From NCBI RefSeq assembly GCF_004348325.1, contig NZ_SMKF01000032.1:1-40793 (forward strand): DNA of 40,793 nucleotides, in the 5' to 3' direction. The position numbers and the translations under genes are program-made. Source of the stretch: Micromonospora sp. KC213 (lineage in GTDB: Bacteria; Actinomycetota; Actinomycetes; Mycobacteriales; Micromonosporaceae). Each line of letters begins with the position of its first letter. Within the stretch, counting starts at the first letter, position 1. Below, piece after piece: positions 14,875 through 23,354 of the stretch. A model generated the notes under the pieces. That model had not been told where the DNA came from. It was given only the letters and a program-made list of their open reading frames with translations, and did not search any database.

Positions 14875-15951
14875 ATGAGCACGATCCGGCCACCCGAGAC
14901 CTTCTCGGCCGGTCCACCCGGGACCGGTTCGCGCCCGCCGCGTCGACGCCGCGTCTCGATGGCCGACGTGGCCCGCCTCGCCGGGGTGTCCGCCCAGACC
15001 GTCTCGCGTGTCTCGACCGGCCACCCGGGCGTGGTCCCCGCAACCCGTGAGCAGGTCCTCACCGCGATGCGGCAACTCGGCTACCGGCCCAACGGCGCCG
15101 CGCGGGCCCTGAAGTACGGCGAGTTCCGCACCATCGGTGTCGTGCTGTTCACGTTGGCCACCACGGGCAACAGCCGCACCCTGGAGGCGATCGCCACGTA
15201 CGCCGCCGAGGCCGGCTACGTCATCACCCTCATCCCGGTCACCTCCCCCACCCAGGACCGGGTCGACGGCGCCTTCACCCGGCTCGGCGAACTCGCCGTC
15301 GACGCCGTCATCGTGATCATGGAGGTTCATCTGCTGGACACCGCGACGGTGGTCCTGCCGCCGGGCGTCCACGTCGTCATCGTCGACTCCGACGCCGGGG
15401 AGCGCTACTGCGTGGTCGACACCGACCAGGCGCACGGGGCCCGGCAGGCCATCCACCACCTGCTCGACCTCGGGCACCGGACGGTGTGGCACGTGGCCGG
15501 GCCGCCGGAGTCCTTCGCCGCCGAACGACGTGCGCTGGCCTGGCGTGGGGCGCTGCGGGAGGCCGGGCGGCGGGTGCCGCCGCTGCGCCGGGGTGACTGG
15601 TCCGCCGAGGCCGGCTACCGGGCCGGGCTGGAACTGGTCGAGGAGCCCGACTGCACGGCCGTCTTCGTCGCCAACGACCAGATGGCCCTCGGCGTGCTCC
15701 GCGCGTTCCACCAGCGCGGCAGGTCGGTGCCCCGCGACGTGAGCGTGGTCGGCTTCGACGACATCGCCGAGGCGGGTTCGTTCATCCCGCCGCTGACCAC
15801 GGTCCGTCAGGACTTCGCGGAGGTCGGCCGCCGCTGTGTGGAGGCGGCGCTGCGTCAGGTTCGCACCGGCGCCACCGAGACCGGCACCACGCTGGTGCCC
15901 ACCCGGCTGGTGCTGCGCGACAGCACCGCCCCGCCCCGACAGCAGCGGTGA
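14875..15951 (+). CDS. LacI-family transcriptional regulator
   Basis: A 358-residue repressor. About 26 disordered basic residues precede the helix-turn-helix SMADVARLAGVSAQTVSRVSTGH (28-50), whose hinge helix follows (GYRPNGAARALKYG). The sugar-binding core resembles periplasmic binding proteins: IGVVLFTLATTG, the VDTDQAHGARQAIHHLLDLGHRTVWHVAGP block, and the C-terminal VFVANDQMALGVLRAF and VSVVGFDDIAEAGSFIPPLTTVRQDF segments. It is divergent from the galactanase-like gene, with a perfect LacI operator in between, so it should repress that gene and itself until an oligosaccharide binds. Whether it also controls the nearby ABC importer is open; no second perfect copy of its operator is visible in this window. 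Confidence 0.94.
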   Translation: MSTIRPPETFSAGPPGTGSRPPRRRRVSMADVARLAGVSAQTVSRVSTGHPGVVPATREQVLTAMRQLGYRPNGAARALKYGEFRTIGVVLFTLATTGNSRTLEAIATYAAEAGYVITLIPVTSPTQDRVDGAFTRLGELAVDAVIVIMEVHLLDTATVVLPPGVHVVIVDSDAGERYCVVDTDQAHGARQAIHHLLDLGHRTVWHVAGPPESFAAERRALAWRGALREAGRRVPPLRRGDWSAEAGYRAGLELVEEPDCTAVFVANDQMALGVLRAFHQRGRSVPRDVSVVGFDDIAEAGSFIPPLTTVRQDFAEVGRRCVEAALRQVRTGATETGTTLVPTRLVLRDSTAPPRQQR

Positions 15952-15960
15952 CGCCGCAGC

Positions 15961-16635
15961 TCAACCGGTGGGTCGCCCTCCGGCGGGCAGCTCGACCACC
16001 CGGGTCGCCCAGCGCGTCAGCAGGGCCGCGTCGTGGCTGACGAGCAGGACCCCGGCGCCGTGCTGGCGTTGGTAGTCGGTGACGACGGCGGCGAGGTGGG
16101 CCTGGGTGGAGGCGTCCAGCATGGCGGTGGCCTCGTCGCAGAGCAGGTAGCCGGGCCGATGGACGAGGGCACGGGCGAGACAGGCCCGTTGCAGCTGCCC
16201 GTCGCTGACCGCGTGCGGACGGCGGGCGAGCAGGTCCGGGGTGAGGCCCACGAGATCGGCCAGTTCGCGGGCCCGGGCCCGGGCCGCCTCGCGTGGGGTG
16301 CCGGTCGCGCGCAACGGCTCGGCGATGAGCTCGGCGAGGGTCAGCCGCGGGTCGGTGGCCGCGCGCGGGCTCTGGAAGAGGATCGCGACCCGGGTACGGA
16401 CGGCGGCCGGCAGCCGGTGACGGACGCCGGCCAGTCGCTGGCCGTCGAGGGCGACGTGACCGCCGTCGGGGGCGTGCAGCAGGGCCAGGACCCGGGCGAG
16501 GGTGGATTTGCCGCTGCCCGACGGGCCGCGCAACCCGACCGTCTCGCCGGCGGCGATCCGCAGGTCGACCCGGTCGAGGACGCGCTGCCGGTCGTAGTGG
16601 ACGGTGATCTGGTGGGCGACGAGTGCGCTGGTCAT
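15961..16635 (-). CDS. ABC importer ATPase 2 (DppF/OppF-like)
   Basis: A 224-residue ATPase, last gene of the five-gene importer operon. Walker A is GPSGSGKST, the signature is SDGQLQR where most relatives have SGGQ, Walker B is YLLCDEATAMLD, and the switch His is in VSHD. It lacks the C-terminal oligopeptide/dipeptide extension that the partner ATPase has. Its ATG overlaps the preceding stop by 4 bp (ATGA), which indicates translational coupling. It probably forms a heterodimer with the larger ATPase and powers uptake through the two permeases. Confidence 0.93.
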   Translation of the reverse strand: MTSALVAHQITVHYDRQRVLDRVDLRIAAGETVGLRGPSGSGKSTLARVLALLHAPDGGHVALDGQRLAGVRHRLPAAVRTRVAILFQSPRAATDPRLTLAELIAEPLRATGTPREAARARARELADLVGLTPDLLARRPHAVSDGQLQRACLARALVHRPGYLLCDEATAMLDASTQAHLAAVVTDYQRQHGAGVLLVSHDAALLTRWATRVVELPAGGRPTG

Positions 16636-17636
16636 GCCGGTGCTCCCAGCGGGTGGTGGCAGGCCGCCCGGCCGGGGCCGGGCAGCGCCGGGGCCGGCGC
16701 GGTCCGGCAGGTGTCGGTGGCGCGCTCGCAGCGCGGGGCGAAGGCACAGCCCGGCGGCAGGTCGGTGAGCATCGGCGGATGCCCGGGTACGGGCCGGAAG
16801 GCCCGGTCGGGCAGGGCGTCGAGCAGCCCGGCGGAGTAGGGGTGGACGGGGGCGTCGAACAGGGCGCCAGCGGGGCGGTGCTCGACGATGCGGCTGGCGT
16901 ACATGACGGCGATCGTGTCGGCGACCCGCCGGGCGGCGGCGAGGTCGTGGGTGATGAGCAGAACCGCCGCACCCGTGTCGCAGCGTCGCCGCAGCAGGTC
17001 GAGGGTGTGGTCGACCAGGGGCCGGTCCAGGCCGGTGGTGGGTTCGTCGGCAAGCAACAGCGGCGGGTCGGGGGCCAGCGCCAGCGCGGTGACCAGACGT
17101 TGCGCCATCCCGCCGGACAGCTCGTGCGGGTACCGGTCGAGGTCGGCCGGGTCGAGGCCGACCTCGACGGCGAGCCGGTCGGCGGCCGGGTCGGCGTCCC
17201 GGCGGGGGTGGCCGTAGGCGCGCAGGGTCTCCACCAGCAGCCGCCGGCCGGTGCGTACCGGGGTCAGCGCGGTGGCCGGGCTCTGTGGCACCAGCCCGAG
17301 CGCGCGCCCGCGCACCTCACGGGCGAGCCGGCGCTCGCCGCAGCCGAGCAGGTCGACCGGGTTCCCGGCGGGTGGGTGCAGGCGGGCCTGCCCGGTGACG
17401 GTGGCGTTGCCGGGCAGCAGGCCGAGCAGGGCGTGGGCGAGCACGGACTTGCCGCAGCCGGACTCTCCGACCACGGCGAGGAGTTCGCCGGGGTGGACGG
17501 TCAGCCGCAGGTCGGTGACGGCGTGCACGACGGCGTCGCGGAGCCGGAAACGGACGGTCAGCCCCTCGACGTCCAACAGGGCTGGCGCACGGCCGGCGCG
17601 GGCGCCGGTCGTGGTGGCGGGGGCGGTGGTGGTCAC
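16632..17636 (-). CDS. ABC importer ATPase 1 (DppD/OppD-like)
   Basis: A 334-residue ATPase with Walker A GESGCGKS, signature LSGGMAQR, Walker B LLLADEPTTGLD and switch His in LITHD. The C-terminus carries the oligopeptide-transporter-type extension ending in the four-Cys pattern (CAFAPRCERATDTC and a final AACH), which in this family can bind a Fe-S cluster. I start at GTG 17636, which overlaps the permease stop as GTGA; the open frame runs further upstream through the permease gene, but that part is not homologous. The N-terminal Thr/Ala stretch is not conserved. Confidence 0.93.
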   Translation of the reverse strand: MTTTAPATTTGARAGRAPALLDVEGLTVRFRLRDAVVHAVTDLRLTVHPGELLAVVGESGCGKSVLAHALLGLLPGNATVTGQARLHPPAGNPVDLLGCGERRLAREVRGRALGLVPQSPATALTPVRTGRRLLVETLRAYGHPRRDADPAADRLAVEVGLDPADLDRYPHELSGGMAQRLVTALALAPDPPLLLADEPTTGLDRPLVDHTLDLLRRRCDTGAAVLLITHDLAAARRVADTIAVMYASRIVEHRPAGALFDAPVHPYSAGLLDALPDRAFRPVPGHPPMLTDLPPGCAFAPRCERATDTCRTAPAPALPGPGRAACHHPLGAPA

Positions 17637-18493
17637 AGGTGCAGCTCCGCTCGTACGCGGGGGTCGAGGCGGTCGCGCCACCGGCCGGTCAGGGCGGCCA
17701 GCGCGAGGGTGACCGCGACGAGCAGCAGACCGGGCACCAGGCTGGCCCACCAGGCGCCGGTGAGCAGGGAGCGCTGTCCGTCGTTGATCATGTTGCCGAG
17801 GGAGGCCAGGTGCGGGGGCAAGCCGAGGCCGAGGAAGGACAGCGCGGTCTCGTGCCAGACGGCGTGCGGCACCATCAGCGTGGTAGCCAGCGCGATTCGC
17901 GGCAGGACGTGGGGCAGCAGGTGACGGGTGAGCACCCGGGTGCGGCTGGCACCGCCGGCGACCGCCGCGTCGACGAACGGGCGGGTACGCAGGCTGAGCA
18001 GCTCGGAGCGGACGATACGGGCGGTGGACAGCCAGTGGGTCAGCCCGATGGACAGGATCACCGCGGCGAGGCTGGGACGCAGCATCGCCACGATGAAGAT
18101 GCCCAGCAGCAGGTGTGGCAGAGCGGCGATGGTGTCGACCACCCGCATCAACGCCCGGTCGACCCGGCCGCCGCAGGTGGCGGCGACCGTGCCGACGAGG
18201 CCGCCGATCCCGGCGGCGACGAGCGCCGCGACCGCCCCGACCAGCAGCGAGACGCGCAGCCCGTAGAGGCTGCGGTGGGCGACGTCGCGGCCCAGGTCGT
18301 CGGTGCCGGCCAGGTGTGCCCAGGAGGGGGCGAGCCGGGTACGAGCCAGATCCACCGCGCTCTCGTCGAGGGGCCAGAGCAGGGGCGCGGCCAGGCAGGC
18401 GGCGACCGCGGCGACCAGGACGACCGAGGCGAGGACGATCCCGGGCCGGAACAGCGGTCGCCGGAGGCGGGCGGGCAGGGCGAGATCAGTCAT
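17633..18493 (-). CDS. ABC importer permease 2 (DppC/OppC-like)
   Basis: A 286-residue inner-membrane permease. An N-terminal membrane segment (IVLASVVLVAAVAACLAAPLL) and the extracytoplasmic LAGTDDLGRDVAHRSLYGLRVSL block typical of DppC/OppC precede five more membrane helices. The EAA-type loop that contacts the ATPases is recognisable as PFVDAAVAGGASRTRVLTRHLLPHV. The ATG overlaps the preceding permease stop by 8 bp. Confidence 0.93.
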   Translation of the reverse strand: MTDLALPARLRRPLFRPGIVLASVVLVAAVAACLAAPLLWPLDESAVDLARTRLAPSWAHLAGTDDLGRDVAHRSLYGLRVSLLVGAVAALVAAGIGGLVGTVAATCGGRVDRALMRVVDTIAALPHLLLGIFIVAMLRPSLAAVILSIGLTHWLSTARIVRSELLSLRTRPFVDAAVAGGASRTRVLTRHLLPHVLPRIALATTLMVPHAVWHETALSFLGLGLPPHLASLGNMINDGQRSLLTGAWWASLVPGLLLVAVTLALAALTGRWRDRLDPRVRAELHL

Positions 18494-19499
18494 CGAGGCG
18501 TACCCGGGGGTCGGCGGCGGCGTAGGCCAGGTCGGTGAGGAGGTTGGCGGTCAGCACCACGACGGTGGTGGCGAGGGTGGTGGCGGCCAACAGCGGGAAG
18601 TCGCTGCCCAGGGCCGCCTGGACGGTGACCGCGCCGAGGCCGGGCAGGGAGAACACGGTCTCCACCAGCACCGCGCCGCCGACCAGTTCGGGCAGGTGGG
18701 TGCCGACCAGGGTGAGGAACGGCAGCAGCGCGGTCCGCAGGGCGTGGCCGAACAGGACGGTACGCCCGGGCAGGCCGCGGGCCCGGGCGGCGAGGACGTG
18801 GTCGTCGCGCAGGCTCTCGGCGACGGTGTCGCGGACGAACAGCACGAACCACGGCGCCTGGGAGATGGCCAGCACGGTGACCGGCAGGACGAGGTGCCGG
18901 GCCACGTCGGCGGGTTCGGTTCCGGTGGCGGTCACGTCGGTGAGTCCGCCGGCCGGCAGCCACCCGAGGGCCAGGGCGAACACGGCGATGGCGGCCAGCC
19001 CGAGCCAGAACACCGGCATCGACTGCACCGCGTACGCGCCGGCGCGTACCGCCCGGTCGAGCCAGCCGCCGCGCCGGTACGCGGCGACGGTGCCCAGCAG
19101 CAGGCTCGCCGCCAGCACCAGGGCCAGGGCGGCGCCGACCAGCAGTAGCGTCCAGCCGGCGCGCGCGGCCAGCACGTCGGCCACCGGCTCGTGGCGGCTG
19201 GTCGACCAGCCCAGGTCACCGCGGAGCAGGTTGCCGACCCAGCGGGCGTACTGCACCGGAAGCGGGTCGTCGACACCCCAGTTGGCGCGGATCTGGGCCA
19301 GGTTCTCCTCGCTGGTGGTGAACGCCGCCGCACCGGCGTACTGCTGGGCGGGGTCGATCGGGGAGGCCGCGCCGAGGACGAACATGCCGACGCTGGTCGC
19401 GGCGAGGACCGGTACGGCGACCAGCAACCGGCGGCGGACGACCGCACCGGCGCCGGCCAGCCGCCGGCGCCTGGCCAGGGTGGCGGCGGTCGGCGTCAC
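18486..19499 (-). CDS. ABC importer permease 1 (DppB/OppB-like)
   Basis: A 337-residue permease. It opens with a basic stretch and the first helix (LLVAVPVLAATSVGMFVLGAASP). A periplasmic region with NWGVDDPLPVQYARWVGNLLRGDLGWS, the hallmark of DppB/OppB, follows. The remaining five helices and the EAA loop (DDHVLAARARGLPGRTVLFGHALR) end in YAAADPRVRLDD, also typical. GTG 19499 overlaps the stop of the binding-protein gene as GTGA, which fixes the start; the same frame is open much further upstream inside that gene without homology. Confidence 0.93.
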   Translation of the reverse strand: MTPTAATLARRRRLAGAGAVVRRRLLVAVPVLAATSVGMFVLGAASPIDPAQQYAGAAAFTTSEENLAQIRANWGVDDPLPVQYARWVGNLLRGDLGWSTSRHEPVADVLAARAGWTLLLVGAALALVLAASLLLGTVAAYRRGGWLDRAVRAGAYAVQSMPVFWLGLAAIAVFALALGWLPAGGLTDVTATGTEPADVARHLVLPVTVLAISQAPWFVLFVRDTVAESLRDDHVLAARARGLPGRTVLFGHALRTALLPFLTLVGTHLPELVGGAVLVETVFSLPGLGAVTVQAALGSDFPLLAATTLATTVVVLTANLLTDLAYAAADPRVRLDD

Positions 19500-21091
19500 G
19501 ACGCCTTCGTCCAGGTGTGGATGTTCCACCAGAGGCTGTTGGCCACGTCGTGCTCGTGCGGCTCGACCCGGGGCGTCACCCCGGCGACCGCCTCCTTCAC
19601 CACGTAGGTGTGCTTGAGGTAGGTGAGGAACACCCACGGCACGTCGGTGGCGAGCTGCTGCTGGAAGAGGGCGTAGGCGGCCTTGCGGCCGGCCGGGTCG
19701 GCGGTGTCGCGGCCGTCCTGCAGCGCCTTGTCGACCACCGGCGACCGGTACGAGCCGGGGTTGAAGAAGCCCTGACCGGCGAAGGCGGAGCCGAACAGCT
19801 TGTAGGAGACGAAGTCCGGATCGTACGGGGTGCCGTAGCCCATGATCAGCGCGTCGGTGCGCATCCTGGGGGTGATCGCGTCCCAGGTGAGGCCCTCGGG
19901 GGTGATCCTGATGCCGATCTTCTTGGCGTCGGCGGTGACGGCGAGGGCGAGTTCCTTGCGCAGGCTGTCGGTGGCCGGGTACATCAGGGTGAACGCGGCC
20001 GGGCGGCCGTCGCGGACCCGGATGCCGTCCGCGCCGGGTCGCCAGCCGGCGGCGTCGAGAGCGGCGGTGGCGGCGGCCGGATCGGCGGTGGCGGGGCCGG
20101 CGGCCGACGGCGTGGCGAACTCCGACGAGGGTGGGATCGGGCCGTGCGCCGGCTCCCCCGCGCCGCCGAGCACGCCGGTGACCATCGCCTGGCGGTCCAC
20201 CGCCGCGTTCAGCGCCCGGCGCACCGCCACGTCCCCGGTGACCGGGTTGCCCATCGGCAGCATCACCCCCCGGTAGTCGGCGGTGGGCACCCGCTCGACC
20301 CGGTAGCCGGCCTGTCGGTCGAAGCCGGAGGCCAGCTTCGGCGCCAACTCTGCGGCGTCGAACTCCCCGGCCCGCATCCGCTGGGCGCGGACGTTGTCGT
20401 CGGCGACGAAGGCCACCACGACCCCGGAGTTGGCGGGCCGACCGCCCCAGTACGCCTCGTTGGCGGCCAGGACGAGCCGGTCGCCCGGCGTCCACGACGT
20501 CACCCGGTACGGGCCGGTGCCCACCGGCTTGCGGTTGAAGCCGGCCTGGTTGATGTCCTGCCCGGCGAGGGCCTTGGCCGGCACGATGCCGAGGGTGAGC
20601 CGTTGCAGGAACGGCGCGTAGGCGTACTTCAGTCGGAACACCACGGTGGACGGATCCGGCGCGACGACCGAGGCGAGCATGTCCAGGTCGGACCGGAGCG
20701 TGGAGTCGACCTTCGGATCCAGCACGGCCTGGTAGGTGAAGACCACGTCCTGGGCGGTCAACGGACTGCCGTCATGGAAGCGTACGCCCTCGCGCAGGGT
20801 CGCGGTGACGCTCCGTCCATCCGGCGACACGGTCGGCAGTTCCCGGGCCAGCGCCGGGACGAGCCGATTGCCGGCGTCTCGGGTGACGAGACCGTCGAAG
20901 ATCAGCGAGCCGCCGTCGACCCCGTAGTTCAGCACCGGGTTGAGCGTGTCCGGTTCGCCGGCCGTGGCGACCACAATGGTGCCGGCGCCGCCGGCCCCGC
21001 TGGAGGTGGCCGCCGGGGACGAGCAGCCGGCCGTGGCCATGAGGGCGGCGACGGCCAGGATCGCCGCGCGGGTGGACAGCGGGGTACCCAT
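19496..21091 (-). CDS. Solute-binding lipoprotein, family 5
   Basis: A 531-residue extracytoplasmic binding protein and first gene of the importer operon. A signal peptide ends in a lipobox-like TAG-C23, so it should be a lipoprotein. The family-5 fold is shown by GEPDTLNPVLNYGVD, VRFHDGSPLTAQDVVFTYQAVLDP, the KPVGTGPYRVTSW block and VAVRRALNAAVDRQAMV. Family-5 proteins bind oligopeptides, nickel chelates or oligosaccharides. The location between galactanase-like and GH5 genes favours an oligosaccharide or glycopeptide ligand, but the sequence alone does not decide. ATG 21091 has GGGAG upstream; the gene is divergent from the GH5 gene. Confidence 0.92.
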   Translation of the reverse strand: MGTPLSTRAAILAVAALMATAGCSSPAATSSGAGGAGTIVVATAGEPDTLNPVLNYGVDGGSLIFDGLVTRDAGNRLVPALARELPTVSPDGRSVTATLREGVRFHDGSPLTAQDVVFTYQAVLDPKVDSTLRSDLDMLASVVAPDPSTVVFRLKYAYAPFLQRLTLGIVPAKALAGQDINQAGFNRKPVGTGPYRVTSWTPGDRLVLAANEAYWGGRPANSGVVVAFVADDNVRAQRMRAGEFDAAELAPKLASGFDRQAGYRVERVPTADYRGVMLPMGNPVTGDVAVRRALNAAVDRQAMVTGVLGGAGEPAHGPIPPSSEFATPSAAGPATADPAAATAALDAAGWRPGADGIRVRDGRPAAFTLMYPATDSLRKELALAVTADAKKIGIRITPEGLTWDAITPRMRTDALIMGYGTPYDPDFVSYKLFGSAFAGQGFFNPGSYRSPVVDKALQDGRDTADPAGRKAAYALFQQQLATDVPWVFLTYLKHTYVVKEAVAGVTPRVEPHEHDVANSLWWNIHTWTKAS

Positions 21092-21351
21092 CAGATGCTC
21101 CCGTGAGTGGTCAGGTGGTGCGGCGGCACGAGGCCGCCCGCCCCGAAGGGCACGATCGACCCGATGATCGGGGCCGACCGTCGGGATGCCAGCATCACGT
21201 AATTGCCAGTGATATGCAACAAAGGATTCGGCACTGTGATCCTGTCCGCAGGACACCGGGGAGCCACCGCCGGCACGGCCGCGGCCCGAGTGCCCGAACA
21301 CCGGCGACCGAACCACGGGACACCCCGCCGGGAATGCACTAGCATCTATCC
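21092..21351. other. Divergent promoter region, importer operon / GH5 gene
   Basis: This 260-bp gap must hold both divergent promoters. The only symmetry I see is a weak inverted repeat, ATCAC and GTGAT with a 10-bp spacer, at 21194-21213, in a locally AT-richer patch (aattgccagtgatatgcaac). No copy of either LacI operator found elsewhere in the window is present here. Confidence 0.45.
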
Positions 21352-23277
21352 ATGGGTGCTTCGCGAGCAGTATTCACGTTTTTGGGAGCGGCGGGCCTCT
21401 CCCTCGCCCTGACCACATCGGCCGGTGCCACCGTCCCCCGGCCCGCCACCGGCCCGCGCACTCCGGCGGCCGCCGGCAGTGCGGCCGTCACGGTGAGCCC
21501 GCACCCCGCCCACGGCGGGGTGTTCCGCGACGAGCAGGGCCGCGAGATCGTGCTGCGCGGCTTCAACGTCTCCGGCAGTACCAAGCTGTACGAGAACAAC
21601 CTCCTGCCGTTTCGCAGCCGGGCCGACGCCGCCGCCTCCGCCCAGGCCATGCGGGACCTGACCGGGGCGAACACCATCCGCTTCCTGATCTCCTGGGAGG
21701 GGGTCCAGCCGGCTCCGAACCGGATCGACACCGGCTACCTGGACCGGGCGGTGGAACAGATCCGCGAGTTCACCGATCGCGGCTTCCACGTCCTGCTCGA
21801 CTACCACCAGGACCTCTACTCCGCGCACCTGTTCCACCGCGACAGCTGGTACACCGGCGACGGCGCACCCGCCTGGGTGATCCGCGCCGGCGGCTACCCG
21901 CGCGAGTCGTGCGGGATCTGCTTTCTCTGGGGGCAGAACATGATGAACAACACCGCCGTGCGCCAGGCGATGGCCGACTTCTGGCGCAACCGGACCCTGC
22001 GCACCGAGGCCGGTGAGGTCGGCGTCCAGGATGCGTTCCTCACCCAGGCGACGGCGACCATGCGGCACCTCGCGCGGCGGCTGCCGGCCGCGTCATTCCG
22101 CAACATCATCGGATTCGACCCGTTCAACGAACCCTTCGACGGAGGTATGGAGAGCCGATCCGGCGCGGAGTGGGAACGCAACCACCTGATCCCGTTCTAC
22201 CAGCGCTTCCGCGCGGCCATGGACACCGCCGGCTGGGCGGCGAAGCCGGCTTTCGTCGAGCCGCTGGTCTTCTGGAACACCGGCTTCTTCGAGCAGGGTG
22301 GGCTACCGGAGTCCCCGCCGCTCGGCGCGCGCTTCGTGTTCAACAGCCACTACTACGACGGCGCCCGGATCACCCTGGACCCCTCCCCCGCCGGCGACGG
22401 CACGTACGCGACGGCGATGAACCGGATCCGGAACCGGGCCGGCGACCTGGCCACCGCGCCGTTCGTCTCCGAGTTCGGCAACAAGCTCTCCGGGCACGGC
22501 AGCGACCGGACCCCGTGGATGCTGCGCGCGATGTACCAGGGCATGGACGCCGGGGTGGCCGGCGCCCGGTGGTGGGCCGACCCCCGCGCGGGCGGCACGG
22601 TGCTGTCGGGCACCCAGTGGCAGTGGGACATCTACCACGACCGGCACCACGAGCTGATGAACGGCAACCCGGACAAGGTGCAGACCGAGGGGGACGCCTG
22701 GAACGACGAGGATCACTCGGTCGTCGAGATGGACGACGCCGGGGCGGTGACGCTCCGGCTGGACCGACGGCTGCTCGACCGGCTCTACCCGAGTGCGGTG
22801 GCCGGTGACACCCTCGCCTTCGCCTACGAGGACCTGGCCCGCTCCGGCTACGGTGGCGCCGGACAGCAGCGCGCGTGGCTGACCCCGCCGGCCACCATGC
22901 CGGCGGTGTCGGCGCTGGTGGCCGGCCGCCAGTACGGGTTGCTGGTCTGGCGTCAGCCGGCCACCCGCCCGAACGGTCCGACCGAGCTGCACCTGCCCGC
23001 CTCGTTCCCGGCCGCCGGCACCGCCGTGGTGAGCGACGTCGCCACCGTGCACGGGGTACCCGCCGCCGGGCCGGTGTCGGTCACCCGGGAGGTCGGTGCG
23101 CGTACCGCACAGCGCCTGCTGGTCGACGCCGCCGACTCCCCCGCCGGTACGGTGCACGTCGCACTCGTGGTCGGCGCCGCGTCCGGAGCACCGGTGACCG
23201 CCGGGCAGCTCGCCGCGGCGCGTGCGGAACTGCTGCGCTGGCGGGACACCGTGTTCGCTCCCGCGGCCCGCCGGTAG
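21352..23277 (+). CDS. Secreted GH5 endoglycoceramidase-like hydrolase
   Basis: A 641-residue exported enzyme with a signal peptide of about 26 residues. The catalytic barrel is of the GH5 endoglycoceramidase type: GGVFRDEQGREIVLRGFNVS at about 55-74, TIRFLISWEGVQP, VLLDYHQDLYS near 148, acid/base Glu260 in FDPFNEPFDGG and nucleophile Glu374 in APFVSEFGNK. The C-terminal region (about 455-560) looks like the beta-sandwich of these enzymes. Family members cut the glycan from glycosphingolipids or 6-galactosyl lipids, or act as beta-glycosidases; which applies here is open. It is divergent from the family-5 importer operon and may supply its ligand. A strong hairpin lies 27 bp after the stop. 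Confidence 0.87.
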   Translation: MGASRAVFTFLGAAGLSLALTTSAGATVPRPATGPRTPAAAGSAAVTVSPHPAHGGVFRDEQGREIVLRGFNVSGSTKLYENNLLPFRSRADAAASAQAMRDLTGANTIRFLISWEGVQPAPNRIDTGYLDRAVEQIREFTDRGFHVLLDYHQDLYSAHLFHRDSWYTGDGAPAWVIRAGGYPRESCGICFLWGQNMMNNTAVRQAMADFWRNRTLRTEAGEVGVQDAFLTQATATMRHLARRLPAASFRNIIGFDPFNEPFDGGMESRSGAEWERNHLIPFYQRFRAAMDTAGWAAKPAFVEPLVFWNTGFFEQGGLPESPPLGARFVFNSHYYDGARITLDPSPAGDGTYATAMNRIRNRAGDLATAPFVSEFGNKLSGHGSDRTPWMLRAMYQGMDAGVAGARWWADPRAGGTVLSGTQWQWDIYHDRHHELMNGNPDKVQTEGDAWNDEDHSVVEMDDAGAVTLRLDRRLLDRLYPSAVAGDTLAFAYEDLARSGYGGAGQQRAWLTPPATMPAVSALVAGRQYGLLVWRQPATRPNGPTELHLPASFPAAGTAVVSDVATVHGVPAAGPVSVTREVGARTAQRLLVDAADSPAGTVHVALVVGAASGAPVTAGQLAAARAELLRWRDTVFAPAARR

Positions 23278-23304
23278 GCCGCCTGCCGGGTCCCGCCCGG
23301 GCGT

Positions 23305-23333
23305 GCCCGGGGCGACGTGGGGTCGCCCCGGGC
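23305..23333. terminator. Bidirectional terminator
   Basis: A perfect 12-bp stem (GCCCGGGGCGAC and its complement) around the loop GTGGG lies between the convergent GH5 gene and the clan GH-A gene. It has no U-tract. Confidence 0.8.
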
Positions 23334-23354
23334 CGCGTCTGCTGGTCGGCCGGT

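Noticed and set aside
11126..14878. A 1250-codon open frame on the plus strand
   Set aside because: It lies antisense to the galactanase-like gene, has no recognisable domain, and its low-complexity Gly/Arg/Val/Asp composition is typical of the shadow frame of a high-GC gene.
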